From IMG/VR virus record IMGVR_UViG_3300046481_000005, positions 1-31,180 of that record: 31,180 nucleotides of DNA. One strand, 5' to 3'. The notes below the pieces were generated by a model. The model saw only the letters and a program-made list of their open reading frames with translations, had not been told where the DNA came from and ran no database searches. Shown here in pieces: positions 23,358 to 29,709 of the stretch. Both the position numbers and the translations under genes were made by a program. The stretch comes from a virus. The stretch's first letter is position 1. Every line of letters begins with the position of its first letter.

Positions 23358-23538
23358 GTTCCTGGTCTTTCTCTTCTGTATCGTCACCGCCAAAGATTTC
23401 GCTTCCAAAATAACACATCGAGCCAGTGTTACATGTCGGGCAAGTCCAGGGGGCTTCGTCTTGGTCATAATATGAATGCTCGGCGTGACAGCTTGGGTTA
23501 TCGCACCGATACACATAGCGAACGTATTTCTCGGCCAT
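23350..23538 (-). CDS. Small zinc-ribbon protein (62 aa)
   Basis: AAGGG about 7 bases before the ATG. The 62-residue product has CDNPSC near 12-17 and CPTC near 33-36, a zinc-ribbon arrangement, then an acidic tail (GGDDTEEKDQEHG). It sits 2 bases after the Cas4-like gene and overlaps the VRR-NUC start, so all three are probably translated together. Short acidic zinc ribbons may bridge proteins or mimic DNA, but the function here is unknown. Confidence 0.65.
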   Translation of the reverse strand: MAEKYVRYVYRCDNPSCHAEHSYYDQDEAPWTCPTCNTGSMCYFGSEIFGGDDTEEKDQEHG

Positions 23539-23540
23539 CG

Positions 23541-24224
23541 TTAACCCTTAGCGAATTCGCACGGAGCGTTGCAGTAGTTGCAGGGGAACGGGTCACCAGG
23601 AACTGCGACGAACCTCTTTGGGTCAAGAGGCAGCGTCGTCAGTTCGTCTACCCGGTCAGCCATCTGGATAAGCCGAGGCATGATCAGGTCCCAACAGTCC
23701 GACAGGTCATAGACAGGGCCGAGCCTTGCCTGCTGTGTCCAGTAATAGGCCCCCTTCACCGTCTTGAGGGACGGGTAGTGGGCCATGAGGACGAGGGCCT
23801 GCATCTGAAGTTGGAACGGGTCTTCGCGGGGCTTGCCCGTCTTGATATCAACCGTGGTCGCTGTCTTGCCGTCAGCGGTCATAATCGTGATATCGCCAGT
23901 CGCCTGTATCCCGCAGTCCGGCGACTTCACGTCCGCCGCCACGCCTTCCCAGGTCATGCCGAATTTGCGCTCGGTGATGACGATCGGGAACCCACAGATG
24001 ACTTCGCAGAACTCTTCGAATTCCTTCATGTTCTCAGGCAGCGGGTAATGGGCGGGGCCGCACCGGCGCTCAATCGCCTTATGAACCGCACGACCCCAGA
24101 CAAGCTGCTCGGACTCCTGGAACGGGCAGTCACGCGCCACGCTCCGGTGGTAAAATTTCTTCGGGCACTGCTCATAGTCCGAGAACGCAGTGGGGGAAAT
24201 CGAGTTGTTAATGGTCCAGGTCAA
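23541..24224 (-). CDS. Cas4/RecB-like PD-(D/E)xK nuclease with Fe-S cysteines
   Basis: A 227-residue protein starting at TTG 24224, which overlaps the previous stop as TTGA and has AAGGA about 8 bases upstream; no ATG fits. The N-terminus, SPTAFSDYEQCPKKFYH (Cys 20), is the classic opening of RecB/Cas4 nucleases. His 48 (WGRAVHKAIE), Asp 111 (TGDITI), Asp 126-x-Lys 128 (VDIKTGK) and Gln 138 ... Tyr 150 form the active site. Cys 215, 218 and 222 at the end, with Cys 20, fit a 4Fe-4S cluster as in Cas4 and AddB. The likely activity is a DNA exonuclease making ends for phage recombination. It is not next to cas1/cas2, so a CRISPR role is not indicated. Confidence 0.8.
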   Translation of the reverse strand: MTWTINNSISPTAFSDYEQCPKKFYHRSVARDCPFQESEQLVWGRAVHKAIERRCGPAHYPLPENMKEFEEFCEVICGFPIVITERKFGMTWEGVAADVKSPDCGIQATGDITIMTADGKTATTVDIKTGKPREDPFQLQMQALVLMAHYPSLKTVKGAYYWTQQARLGPVYDLSDCWDLIMPRLIQMADRVDELTTLPLDPKRFVAVPGDPFPCNYCNAPCEFAKG

Positions 24225-24484
24225 TTTGCGCGTCCTTCTGGAGCTGTAGGCAGAATGTTCGTGAGAATAGTTGTGCTCACGCCGTTGGCCAGTTTGACTT
24301 TTTGTTCAATAGACATATCAGCGTTCAGAAGAGCAGCCGTGATAGAGAGAATCAAAGCGTTGATACCTTGCTGAAACGGAGTTTTATGAACATCGAATAA
24401 GTTAGCTATTAATCTAGCTGTTGCGAGCGTCTTATCACGCTCCTCGTCTTCTGGGTGATAAACTTCTCCAATTTTATTTTTCAT
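24221..24484 (-). CDS. Small helical hypothetical protein (87 aa)
   Basis: Placed between the polymerase and the Cas4-like gene with 4-base overlaps on both sides (ATGA at the start, TTGA at the end), strong evidence for a real, coupled gene. The 87-residue product is mostly helical, with a charged N-terminus (HPEDEERDKTLATARL) and a hydrophobic centre (INALILSITAALL) too short and polar at the edges to be a confident membrane span. Codons are less GC-rich than those of the polymerase. No family recognised. Confidence 0.65.
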   Translation of the reverse strand: MKNKIGEVYHPEDEERDKTLATARLIANLFDVHKTPFQQGINALILSITAALLNADMSIEQKVKLANGVSTTILTNILPTAPEGRAN

Positions 24485-26385
24485 TTGGAATAATCCTCTG
24501 AAACACGGATATCGACGGCCAACGGGATGTTAGGGAGCCACCAAAGCTGGCGGGTCAGCTCCTCGCGCATGATCGTCTCCGCCTCGGCGACGGCGCTTTC
24601 GGGGACGTGAACAGCCACGTCATCGTGCGTGTGGAGACAGATTTTACCCCAGCCCCGCGTCCTGTCCTGAATGCGCAGCTCGGCCTGAGAGAAGGCCAGC
24701 CGCGAGAACGCCGCGACGAGGTTCTGAGTGAACTTGCCGCCGTACAGGGCCTCGAAGCCGTTCCGGCGCGGCAGCTTCCACCCGGTCTTGATCACGTCGA
24801 CGCCGTTTTCGTTGCGGGTGAACTCCCCCCAATGCAGGCCGTCATAGTGGAGCATGAGGCCCGTGGGCAGGATCACCTTCTGATTGCGGATGGTGAATAG
24901 CGGGCGGTCGAACCGCGACATTCCGGGCTCGGCTGGGGCGAACACGTCAAAATTCTGTCGCTCAGCGAGCAGCCGCAGCCAAATCTCGGAGTTCTGCCAA
25001 ATGCCACCGGTGAGCTGACGGCCGTCGCGCCAGCCCGCAATGTGCAGGTTGTCGTCGCGGTAGGTGCGGACAAAACGTTTGCACTCGTCGTCTGAAAGTT
25101 CGACGCCAAACATACGCTTAGCGGTCATCTGCACTTTGCCCCAACCAGCGCCAAAACCGAGACTCAAGATACCCGTCTTGCCCATCTGGCGTTCGAACTC
25201 GTCTGCCTTGGTGATTGGACGGCCATAGAATTTCGTCGCCAGCTCACAATACAGGTCCCGCTTCTCGCGAAATGCCTGAAGTTTGTCATGCTGACCAGCA
25301 ATGGTGCAGAGCATCCGGCATTGTATCTGGCTCATGTCAGCAACGACAAGTTTAAACCCGGGCTGTGACTTAATAGATTTTCTAAGTTCTTGACCGTTTC
25401 TGCCTCTTGAAGGTAGGTTTTGGAAATTATCGCCTTCTGAACCTGACCAGTGGCTTGTTTTTGTTCCATAATAGTTATAGTAGGTCCGTAGGTTACCTCG
25501 GGTTGCCTTTCCAAGGAACCGCTCCGCCCGTGTCGCCTGGATTGTCGACTTCGCCTCAAGGCGCATATCGGCGATCATGGACAGGCGAGGGTCCTCGGAC
25601 TCCGCCAGATCGACCATGAACGGGTCCGACTTGGCGAAGGCCCCCTTCCACCCGCGCTTGGTCTTGGCTGGCTTCAAAACAACCTCGACGCCCTCACGGA
25701 GCAACAGAGCCTCGAACCTGTCATCTGAAGTGAAATCGGCGTTCTCCAGCTTCAACTCATCGAGAAGCGCTTGTTTGCGCGTGGCCTCGGTGGTGACCAG
25801 AGCGTTTAAACGGCCCACATCGCCCCGCAGACAGGGCTCGGTGAACATACGCACAGTCATATCGATGAGGCGCAGTTCTTCGTCCGGGAGCTGGGCGATC
25901 ATAGACTTAGCGATATCCCAGGTCCTTCGCGAGTCGCCCAGGCACTCGTTACCGAGGTTCATGCGCTCTTGGGCGGTCAACTGCGACCAGCGCTTGCCCT
26001 TAAAGACGTTGTACTGAACGATCTTGGGGGGCAGGCCGTAGCGCTTACACAGCGCGTCCAGGTTATGGAAAACCGACACGCCGCTGATCGCCCGGCTCAT
26101 GGACAGCGTGTCGACAATGAACGCGGGGCGGAAGCCGTAATGCTCGGCGAGAATGGCGAGGTCAAACTGCGCATGCTGAGCGATAATCCCCACCTCGGCG
26201 GGGTTCATGTGCGCCAGCCACCCGGCGATCGCTTCCTGAGGAAGGATAACTTGCGTTTCACCGTTAAAAAGCGTCAGGCACAGGGCTTCAAAACGAGGGT
26301 CACTGACATATTCGTCAGTCGTCATGTTCTTGAGAGTATACTCGTCTGAATAGTGGGTTTCAAAATCGAGAGCATATAATTTCAC
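24481..26385 (-). CDS. Family A DNA polymerase with 3'-5' exonuclease domain
   Basis: 634 residues from GTG 26385, which overlaps the upstream stop as GTGA and has GAGGA about 8 bases upstream. The exonuclease domain (1-165) has LDFET (D7, E9), QFDLAI (D75) and a late Asp (D151) without the usual Tyr. The polymerase part has motif A VVADMSQIQCRML (D350), motif B around K403-F411 (GKTGILSLGFGAG) and motif C HTHDDV (H587, D588, D589). Two positions differ from the classic E. coli Pol I form: the Glu of motif A is Gln 355, and motif C is HDD instead of HDE. It should replicate the phage genome; there is no 5'-3' exonuclease domain. The gene leads the replication operon with its HTH neighbour. 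Confidence 0.85.
   Translation of the reverse strand: MKLYALDFETHYSDEYTLKNMTTDEYVSDPRFEALCLTLFNGETQVILPQEAIAGWLAHMNPAEVGIIAQHAQFDLAILAEHYGFRPAFIVDTLSMSRAISGVSVFHNLDALCKRYGLPPKIVQYNVFKGKRWSQLTAQERMNLGNECLGDSRRTWDIAKSMIAQLPDEELRLIDMTVRMFTEPCLRGDVGRLNALVTTEATRKQALLDELKLENADFTSDDRFEALLLREGVEVVLKPAKTKRGWKGAFAKSDPFMVDLAESEDPRLSMIADMRLEAKSTIQATRAERFLGKATRGNLRTYYNYYGTKTSHWSGSEGDNFQNLPSRGRNGQELRKSIKSQPGFKLVVADMSQIQCRMLCTIAGQHDKLQAFREKRDLYCELATKFYGRPITKADEFERQMGKTGILSLGFGAGWGKVQMTAKRMFGVELSDDECKRFVRTYRDDNLHIAGWRDGRQLTGGIWQNSEIWLRLLAERQNFDVFAPAEPGMSRFDRPLFTIRNQKVILPTGLMLHYDGLHWGEFTRNENGVDVIKTGWKLPRRNGFEALYGGKFTQNLVAAFSRLAFSQAELRIQDRTRGWGKICLHTHDDVAVHVPESAVAEAETIMREELTRQLWWLPNIPLAVDIRVSEDYSK
25350..25357. 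repeat. GTTTAAAC palindrome, copy 6
   Basis: Lies in the polymerase gene just before motif A as GGG-TTT-AAA-CTT (Gly-Phe-Lys-Leu). The flanks do not extend the palindrome. Confidence 0.55.
25804..25811. repeat. GTTTAAAC palindrome, copy 7
   Basis: Lies in the polymerase gene as CGT-TTA-AAC (Arg-Leu-Asn 192-194), with CGTTTAAACG intact. Confidence 0.6.
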
Positions 26386-26876
26386 AGGCTGTTCCTCAAC
26401 TTTTTCTCGGCGTTCGCGAAGAATCTTTTTGCGCTCTTGATAGCTTCTGAAATAGACTGAAGTCTATCCCAATCGGGGTCTACTTCTGAAACATCAGCAA
26501 AATAACGCTGCGCCGACATTATAACCCGGTTTGTATCAGATAATCTTCTTACATACTCTCGGTAATCCACTGGAGTCTTCAGTAGGATATCAACACGGGT
26601 GACCATCTTTTTCGTGATCGCCACCAGGGCCGTTTTTTTCTGCACCGACGCCATGTACTCACGCCGATCGTCCTTGCCTGTCTCCTGTCTCAATTTGACC
26701 TGAGGGGTCAGGTTCCTGGGTTTGACATTGGTTCGCACGAACATCCACTGGACCCAGTACAGGGATTTCCCAAAGTGCTCGGCGATCTGGGCGCGCGTCA
26801 GCCGGTCAGGGCCTGATCGACCCCAAAGTTCCTTGAATTTTTCCTCAACCGGGTTACGCATACGCCTCAATCCCAT
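26382..26876 (-). CDS. Helix-turn-helix protein, first gene of the replication operon
   Basis: 164 residues from ATG 26876; ATG 26861 is an alternative with GAGG just upstream. A helix-turn-helix is visible at about 27-47 (LTRAQIAEHFGKSLYWVQWMF), followed by a basic linker and two long helices rich in Lys/Arg (VQKKTALVAITKKMV, EAIKSAKRFFANAEKKLRN). It lies about 20 bases after a TTGACA promoter and overlaps the polymerase start (GTGA), so it is the first gene of the leftward operon. It could be a transcription regulator or a replication initiator that binds DNA near this promoter. No family name can be given. Codons are less GC-rich than in the polymerase gene. Confidence 0.65.
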   Translation of the reverse strand: MGLRRMRNPVEEKFKELWGRSGPDRLTRAQIAEHFGKSLYWVQWMFVRTNVKPRNLTPQVKLRQETGKDDRREYMASVQKKTALVAITKKMVTRVDILLKTPVDYREYVRRLSDTNRVIMSAQRYFADVSEVDPDWDRLQSISEAIKSAKRFFANAEKKLRNSL

Positions 26877-26897
26877 GAATTTCTATCGTTCGTCGTT

Positions 26898-26925
26898 TTT
26901 AGACGATTTGCGGGGCTTTTGTCAA
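26898..26925 (-). promoter_or_regulatory. Sigma70-like promoter of the replication operon
   Basis: On the minus strand TTGACA (26925-26920) is followed after 16 bases by TCTAAA (26903-26898). The -35 box is a perfect consensus match and the -10 box matches at four of six positions. It lies between the terminator at 26945-26979 and the HTH gene, exactly where a promoter is needed. Confidence 0.6.
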
Positions 26926-26944
26926 CAAAAGCGGGGGTTCAGGC

Positions 26945-26979
26945 AAAAAATAACCCGTGAGCCAGGGGGCCACGGGTTA
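26945..26979 (-). terminator. Intrinsic terminator after the outer-membrane protein gene
   Basis: On the minus strand TAACCCGTG pairs with CACGGGTTA (9-bp stem, 11-base loop) and is followed directly by TTTTTT. This is a textbook Rho-independent terminator for the gene at 27023-27721. It separates that gene from the replication operon. Confidence 0.8.
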
Positions 26980-27022
26980 GTTAGGAGTCGCCTATCACTG
27001 CGAGAGCAGCAAGCCCCTTACA

Positions 27023-27721
27023 TCAGAATTTATATCCCAAAGTCAAGAGGCCCCGGTCATCAGTTCCAGAAATATCAGCCTTATAGGCTATGTTTGTGGC
27101 TCCGGTCCCGGTCGCGGTCAACAGACCGTAGTCCACGCGTTCGGCGCGCACGCCAGCATACCAGCCGCGACCGAGGTTCACGTCAACGCCAGCGCCGAAC
27201 GCAACGCCGTCAGGGTCCGCCTTCATGGACGCCAGGACCGCAGAGCCCGTAGTATTGGTGAGGTCATGGGCGAGGTGGGATTTCTCATAGCCCACGAAGC
27301 CATAGAACAAGGCGTTACCCCAGGCGAGACCGGCGCGGACGTCGGCGCCATATGTGAACTGCGTGGACCCGGAGCCGTAGCCCAGGTTGCCGAACGCGCC
27401 GATCACGAGAGGGCTGTTCCTGAACTGATAGTCATAGCCAAGCTCGACCTGACCAACCGTCTCCATCTGGTAGCCGCCGTTTACAACGTCTGTGGATATC
27501 ACGTTGCCAGATGTGGATGACTCGGTCCCTGAACCCAGGCCGGTCTGACCGACGCCGACGCCGAGGCCGATGCGGAAGCCAGTCCACGACACGCCAGCGC
27601 ATGGGCCAACAACGTTCGAAAGAGCGTCGTCTTTGAAGCCGCCGCCCTGATTGCCGAGGTCCGCCGCCATCGCTGGCGCGGAGAACATCAGCATCGATAG
27701 GCCGATAAGAAACTTTTTCAT
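27023..27721 (-). CDS. Phage-encoded outer-membrane beta-barrel protein (Omp25/31-like)
   Basis: 232 residues from ATG 27721 (AGGGG 7 bases upstream); an upstream start at 27763 would bury the signal peptide. Residues 1-19 form a Sec signal peptide (MKKFLIGLSMLMFSAPAMA, cleavage before ADL). The mature part has about eight alternating strands such as WTGFRIGLGVGVG, VELGYDYQF, VIGAFGNLGYG, DVRAGLAWG, LFYGFVGYEKS and GWYAGVRAERVDYG, and ends LGYKF with the C-terminal Phe used by the BAM complex. This layout fits the porin-like OMP family of Alphaproteobacteria. It should sit in the host outer membrane. It has its own terminator, as a moron gene would. Possible roles are receptor masking, superinfection exclusion or altered permeability; none is shown. 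Confidence 0.8.
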   Translation of the reverse strand: MKKFLIGLSMLMFSAPAMAADLGNQGGGFKDDALSNVVGPCAGVSWTGFRIGLGVGVGQTGLGSGTESSTSGNVISTDVVNGGYQMETVGQVELGYDYQFRNSPLVIGAFGNLGYGSGSTQFTYGADVRAGLAWGNALFYGFVGYEKSHLAHDLTNTTGSAVLASMKADPDGVAFGAGVDVNLGRGWYAGVRAERVDYGLLTATGTGATNIAYKADISGTDDRGLLTLGYKF

Positions 27722-27771
27722 GTTATCCCCTGTTGTTGGTCGCTGAGTCATACCCGTTTTCATATAGTTTG

Positions 27772-27806
27772 CCCACCCTCTACCCTGTAGTTGGTCAAAG
27801 GGTGGG
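27772..27806. promoter_or_regulatory. Imperfect inverted repeat upstream of the outer-membrane protein gene
   Basis: Arms CCCACCCT (27772-27779) and AGGGTGGG (27799-27806) with a weaker inner pairing (ACC/GGT). It lies between the 73-aa gene and the barrel gene and has no U-tract. It could be an operator or an RNA hairpin limiting read-through. A TATATG box follows on the minus strand but I see no good -35 element. Confidence 0.4.
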
Positions 27807-27823
27807 ACAAATAGGCAACAGGG

Positions 27824-28045
27824 TCAGGCTATGGGGTCAGTGCCGAAAGTCAGGTCGGCGACGTCTTCGGCGGTCCCGATCTCGCCCGTTATGGTGACAG
27901 GCTCAGCCAACGTATTATAGCTCGGCTGGCCTGCGTTGTTCACGTCGGCAATACCAGACTCCGGCGCAGCCTCGGCGCGATCGAGTAGTTCATTCACTTG
28001 TGGGTCAACTGGGGTAAGGTCAATCGGTTCATCTGGGCAAGTCAT
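27824..28045 (-). CDS. Small acidic protein (73 aa)
   Basis: ATG 28045 overlaps the previous stop as ATGA and has AAGG about 9 bases upstream; starts further upstream fall inside the neighbouring gene. The product is acidic and polar (TCPDEPIDLTPVDP ... GTAEDVADLTFGTDPIA), with no Lys or Trp and no recognised domain. Acidic small early proteins often act as inhibitors or DNA mimics in phages, but that is only a general expectation here. Confidence 0.5.
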   Translation of the reverse strand: MTCPDEPIDLTPVDPQVNELLDRAEAAPESGIADVNNAGQPSYNTLAEPVTITGEIGTAEDVADLTFGTDPIA

Positions 28046-28245
28046 ATTCGTGCCTTTCCTTTTCCGCTGTTGGTCTTCACCTGTAGACGGGTTGCGGGAA
28101 CCGCCCGGCGTTTGTGGGTGGTGACCTGTCTCCATAACATTCTGAGGCCGCAGATACGCCACCACCCGAAATATTTCAGGTCTGATTTGCGCTTGATTAG
28201 GGCGTCTTCACGGTTGAAGTCGAGCCTGTCACGAATTCGGCCCAA
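28042..28245 (-). CDS. Small basic protein (67 aa), TTG start
   Basis: The frame ends in an ATGA overlap with the 73-aa gene. TTG 28245 with AAGGA about 9 bases upstream is the best start; an ATG at 28305 would overlap the zinc-ribbon gene heavily. The product is very basic, with KYFGWWRICGLRMLWRQ in the middle and many Arg/Lys at both ends. It could bind nucleic acid or an acidic partner such as its neighbour. Reality of the gene rests on spacing, not on homology. Confidence 0.45.
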   Translation of the reverse strand: MGRIRDRLDFNREDALIKRKSDLKYFGWWRICGLRMLWRQVTTHKRRAVPATRLQVKTNSGKGKARI

Positions 28246-28474
28246 TCGGATTATCCTTCCGGCGCGCCTCGTAGCAGGACGGGCAAAGATGCGCCCAGGC
28301 TCCATCTTTCATGGCCGAGCGCCACCCGGCGGCCTTTATCTCTTGAAGGGCTTCGTCCCATGTGCTGGAGGACGTCTCTATATTTTCTGAGCATGAGTCG
28401 CAGTCGGCGACCCACTTTCCGTCGTTCTTCAGCAGCACTATGGCCTCCCATAACAGAAAATCAAACAGGTTCAT
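28229..28474 (-). CDS. Small zinc-ribbon protein (81 aa)
   Basis: GAGG about 7 bases before the ATG, which is directly adjacent to the previous stop. Two knuckles, CDSC near 25-28 and CPSC near 64-67, are separated by a helix (TWDEALQEIKAAGW), a layout found in small phage zinc proteins. The N-terminus is hydrophobic (LFDFLLWEAIVLL) but has acidic residues and is unlikely to be a signal peptide. Function unknown; part of the early leftward cluster. Confidence 0.6.
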   Translation of the reverse strand: MNLFDFLLWEAIVLLKNDGKWVADCDSCSENIETSSSTWDEALQEIKAAGWRSAMKDGAWAHLCPSCYEARRKDNPIGPNS

Positions 28475-28849
28475 TTACGCCTCTGGTAGAGGCCCTGAGT
28501 TAAGGGCGTTGAAAATCACGTTCGCCTCGGATGTGTTCGGCTGCGTCTTGAGAAGCTGGAATAGCTGCGCCCATGGCGGGGACTCCAGGGCCTCGACTTC
28601 CTTGAACGTCAGGCCGGACGCCTGACAGACGGTCTTCAAAATCTGGTTGCCGACAGCCCGATAGACGCGTTTGGTCTCTTCGTCGCAGCTCTTCCAACTC
28701 GTCAGAAGGAACGGATCGACCGGCTCATCCTTCTTCATTGACTTGACGACGGCGCAGAGGGCCATCGTCTCATATGCGATCTGACCAACGACCTCCATGG
28801 TCGAGAGGTCGACATACATGGACCGATCGAGAACGCCTGTAACCTGCAT
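28475..28849 (-). CDS. Hypothetical protein (124 aa)
   Basis: AGAGGG about 6 bases before the ATG. The product is helical and acidic, with DRSMYVDLSTMEVVGQIAYE near the start and a C-terminal region containing LTFKEVEALESPPWAQLFQLLKT. No family recognised. It is the first gene downstream of the two tRNAs, 131 bases away, with a 14-bp stem hairpin in its leader that may separate tRNA processing from mRNA. Confidence 0.6.
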   Translation of the reverse strand: MQVTGVLDRSMYVDLSTMEVVGQIAYETMALCAVVKSMKKDEPVDPFLLTSWKSCDEETKRVYRAVGNQILKTVCQASGLTFKEVEALESPPWAQLFQLLKTQPNTSEANVIFNALNSGPLPEA

Positions 28850-28882
28850 GATTCCCTCTTTTACTAGACCTCTCCCACAGGA

Positions 28883-28920
28883 ACCCTCAGAGGAGGGTGT
28901 ATGGGACCTCCTCTGAGGGT
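28883..28920. promoter_or_regulatory. 14-bp stem hairpin between tRNAs and mRNA
   Basis: Arms ACCCTCAGAGGAGG (28883-28896) and CCTCCTCTGAGGGT (28907-28920) are perfectly complementary around the loop GTGTATGGGA. There is no U-tract on either strand. Lying downstream of the tRNAs in the leftward transcript, it may be an RNase processing site or a stabiliser of the following mRNA. Confidence 0.6.
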
Positions 28921-28980
28921 AGGTCGCGGCGGAGAGGGAAGCAACCCCACGACCAAAAACGTTGTCGGCGACAATTCGAG

Positions 28981-29069
28981 TAGACCTGCATGGATTCGAA
29001 CCATGATCTCGCGCCAGTCCAGCGCTTACGGGGTATAAATCCGCTGCTCTACCATTGAGTTACAGGTCC
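28981..29069 (-). tRNA. Class II-shaped tRNA, anticodon UAU
   Basis: On the minus strand: acceptor GGACCTG/CAGGTCT (one G-U), TA linker, D arm with loop AATGGTA, anticodon stem GCGGA/CCCGT with an A-C mismatch next to the loop, loop TTTATAC giving anticodon UAU, a 22-base variable arm with a GCGC/GCGC stem, T arm CATGG-TTCGAAT-CCATG, and discriminator A. CCA is not encoded. UAU would read the Ile codon AUA, but a long variable arm belongs to Leu, Ser or Tyr tRNAs, so the charged amino acid is uncertain. Confidence 0.7.
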
Positions 29070-29075
29070 TAAAAC

Positions 29076-29150
29076 TGGTCGAGGTGAGTCGACTTGAACG
29101 ACCATATTCCTGCCTCCAAAGCAGACCCATTACCATTATGGTACACCTCG
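29076..29150 (-). tRNA. tRNA-Pro, anticodon UGG
   Basis: Complete cloverleaf on the minus strand: acceptor CGAGGTG/CACCTCG, D arm CCAT-AATGGTA-ATGG, anticodon arm TCTGC-TTTGGAG-GCAGG (anticodon UGG), variable loop AATAT, T arm GGTCG-TTCAAGT-CGACT, discriminator A and an encoded CCA. It reads CCA (and by wobble CCG) proline codons. It lies 6 bases from the other tRNA, so they are probably cut from one transcript. Confidence 0.85.
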
Positions 29151-29211
29151 TAACGCCCCCATGTGTTGAAGGCGGCTCTTTGAGGCTGAGAGCGGACCCG
29201 GCTTATCGGCC

Positions 29212-29475
29212 TTACCCTATGTGTGCACGTTCAGGTTCGGCTCGCTTCCCCCGGCGGGGAACTCTGAATTTATTCGGCTGCTGGATTAGGGGTAGTAGGG
29301 TTACGGGAGGACCCCCCGCTTTCGCATATCCTGCTTTCTCCGGCCCGCCGCAGGCCGTATTAACTTCCTCCCAAAACTGACAGGCGCGAAGGGTGAGAGT
29401 GGGCGCCCAGACCCTCCGCGCTTCGCTTACGCCGCCCTGTAAGCAGTTCCCACAACCCCAGGCCAGCGCAATCAC
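29212..29475 (-). CDS. Doubtful small ORF (87 aa), GTG start
   Basis: The frame starts at GTG 29475, overlapping the previous stop as GTGA, the same coupling used by several genes in this phage. The product has CGNC near 8-11, two further Cys, and a basic Pro-rich end (RVPRRGKRAEPERAHIG), but no recognisable family. The ribosome site is weak. If it is not a gene, bases 29151-29471 are a noncoding stretch upstream of the tRNAs in which I see no other structure. Confidence 0.35.
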   Translation of the reverse strand: MIALAWGCGNCLQGGVSEARRVWAPTLTLRACQFWEEVNTACGGPEKAGYAKAGGPPVTLLPLIQQPNKFRVPRRGKRAEPERAHIG

Positions 29476-29708
29476 TTCTCGGAAAGCTCCCAAACGCGAG
29501 CCCTCGGATTTTTTCCCACGAACTTCACGCCAGCGCATACGGCGTGATATCTGATGCTATGGTAGTTCATCCCCCAGTACAGGGTGAACACGTCTATCAT
29601 TTTTGATGAACTGACAGGGCCGTCTTTCAGAGCCGCCCTCATGGCGTCCTCGATAAGACGGCTATTCGCCGCCCTTCGGCCGGTCTTAGCTTCCCCAGGC
29701 CGAGCCAT
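29472..29708 (-). CDS. Small winged-helix/HTH-like protein (78 aa)
   Basis: ATG follows the previous stop after one base, with GGTGG upstream. The product begins with a basic segment (RPGEAKTGRRAANSR), continues with helices (LIEDAMRAALKDGPVSSSKMIDVFTLYW, then SIRYHAVCAGVKF) spaced like a helix-turn-helix, and ends with a beta-like RARVWELSEK. This resembles small DNA-binding proteins of the winged-helix type used as early regulators. The call is tentative because the recognition helix has no diagnostic motif. Confidence 0.5.
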   Translation of the reverse strand: MARPGEAKTGRRAANSRLIEDAMRAALKDGPVSSSKMIDVFTLYWGMNYHSIRYHAVCAGVKFVGKNPRARVWELSEK

Positions 29709-29709
29709 G

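Noticed and set aside
23541-24224. CRISPR-associated Cas4
   Set aside because: Sequence is Cas4/RecB-like, but there is no cas1, cas2 or array nearby; a phage recombination nuclease is the simpler reading.
23205-24374. 389-residue open frame antisense to the nuclease genes
   Set aside because: It spans two real genes on the other strand and has no recognisable protein pattern.
29151-29475. A third tRNA or structured RNA upstream of the tRNA pair
   Set aside because: I found no TTCRANY T loop with a matching acceptor stem on either strand.
2880-29550. Frequent GATATC hexamers
   Set aside because: They are common by eye, but mostly reflect GAT-ATC (Asp-Ile) and NNA-TAT-C codon contexts; without a codon-aware count this is not a signal.
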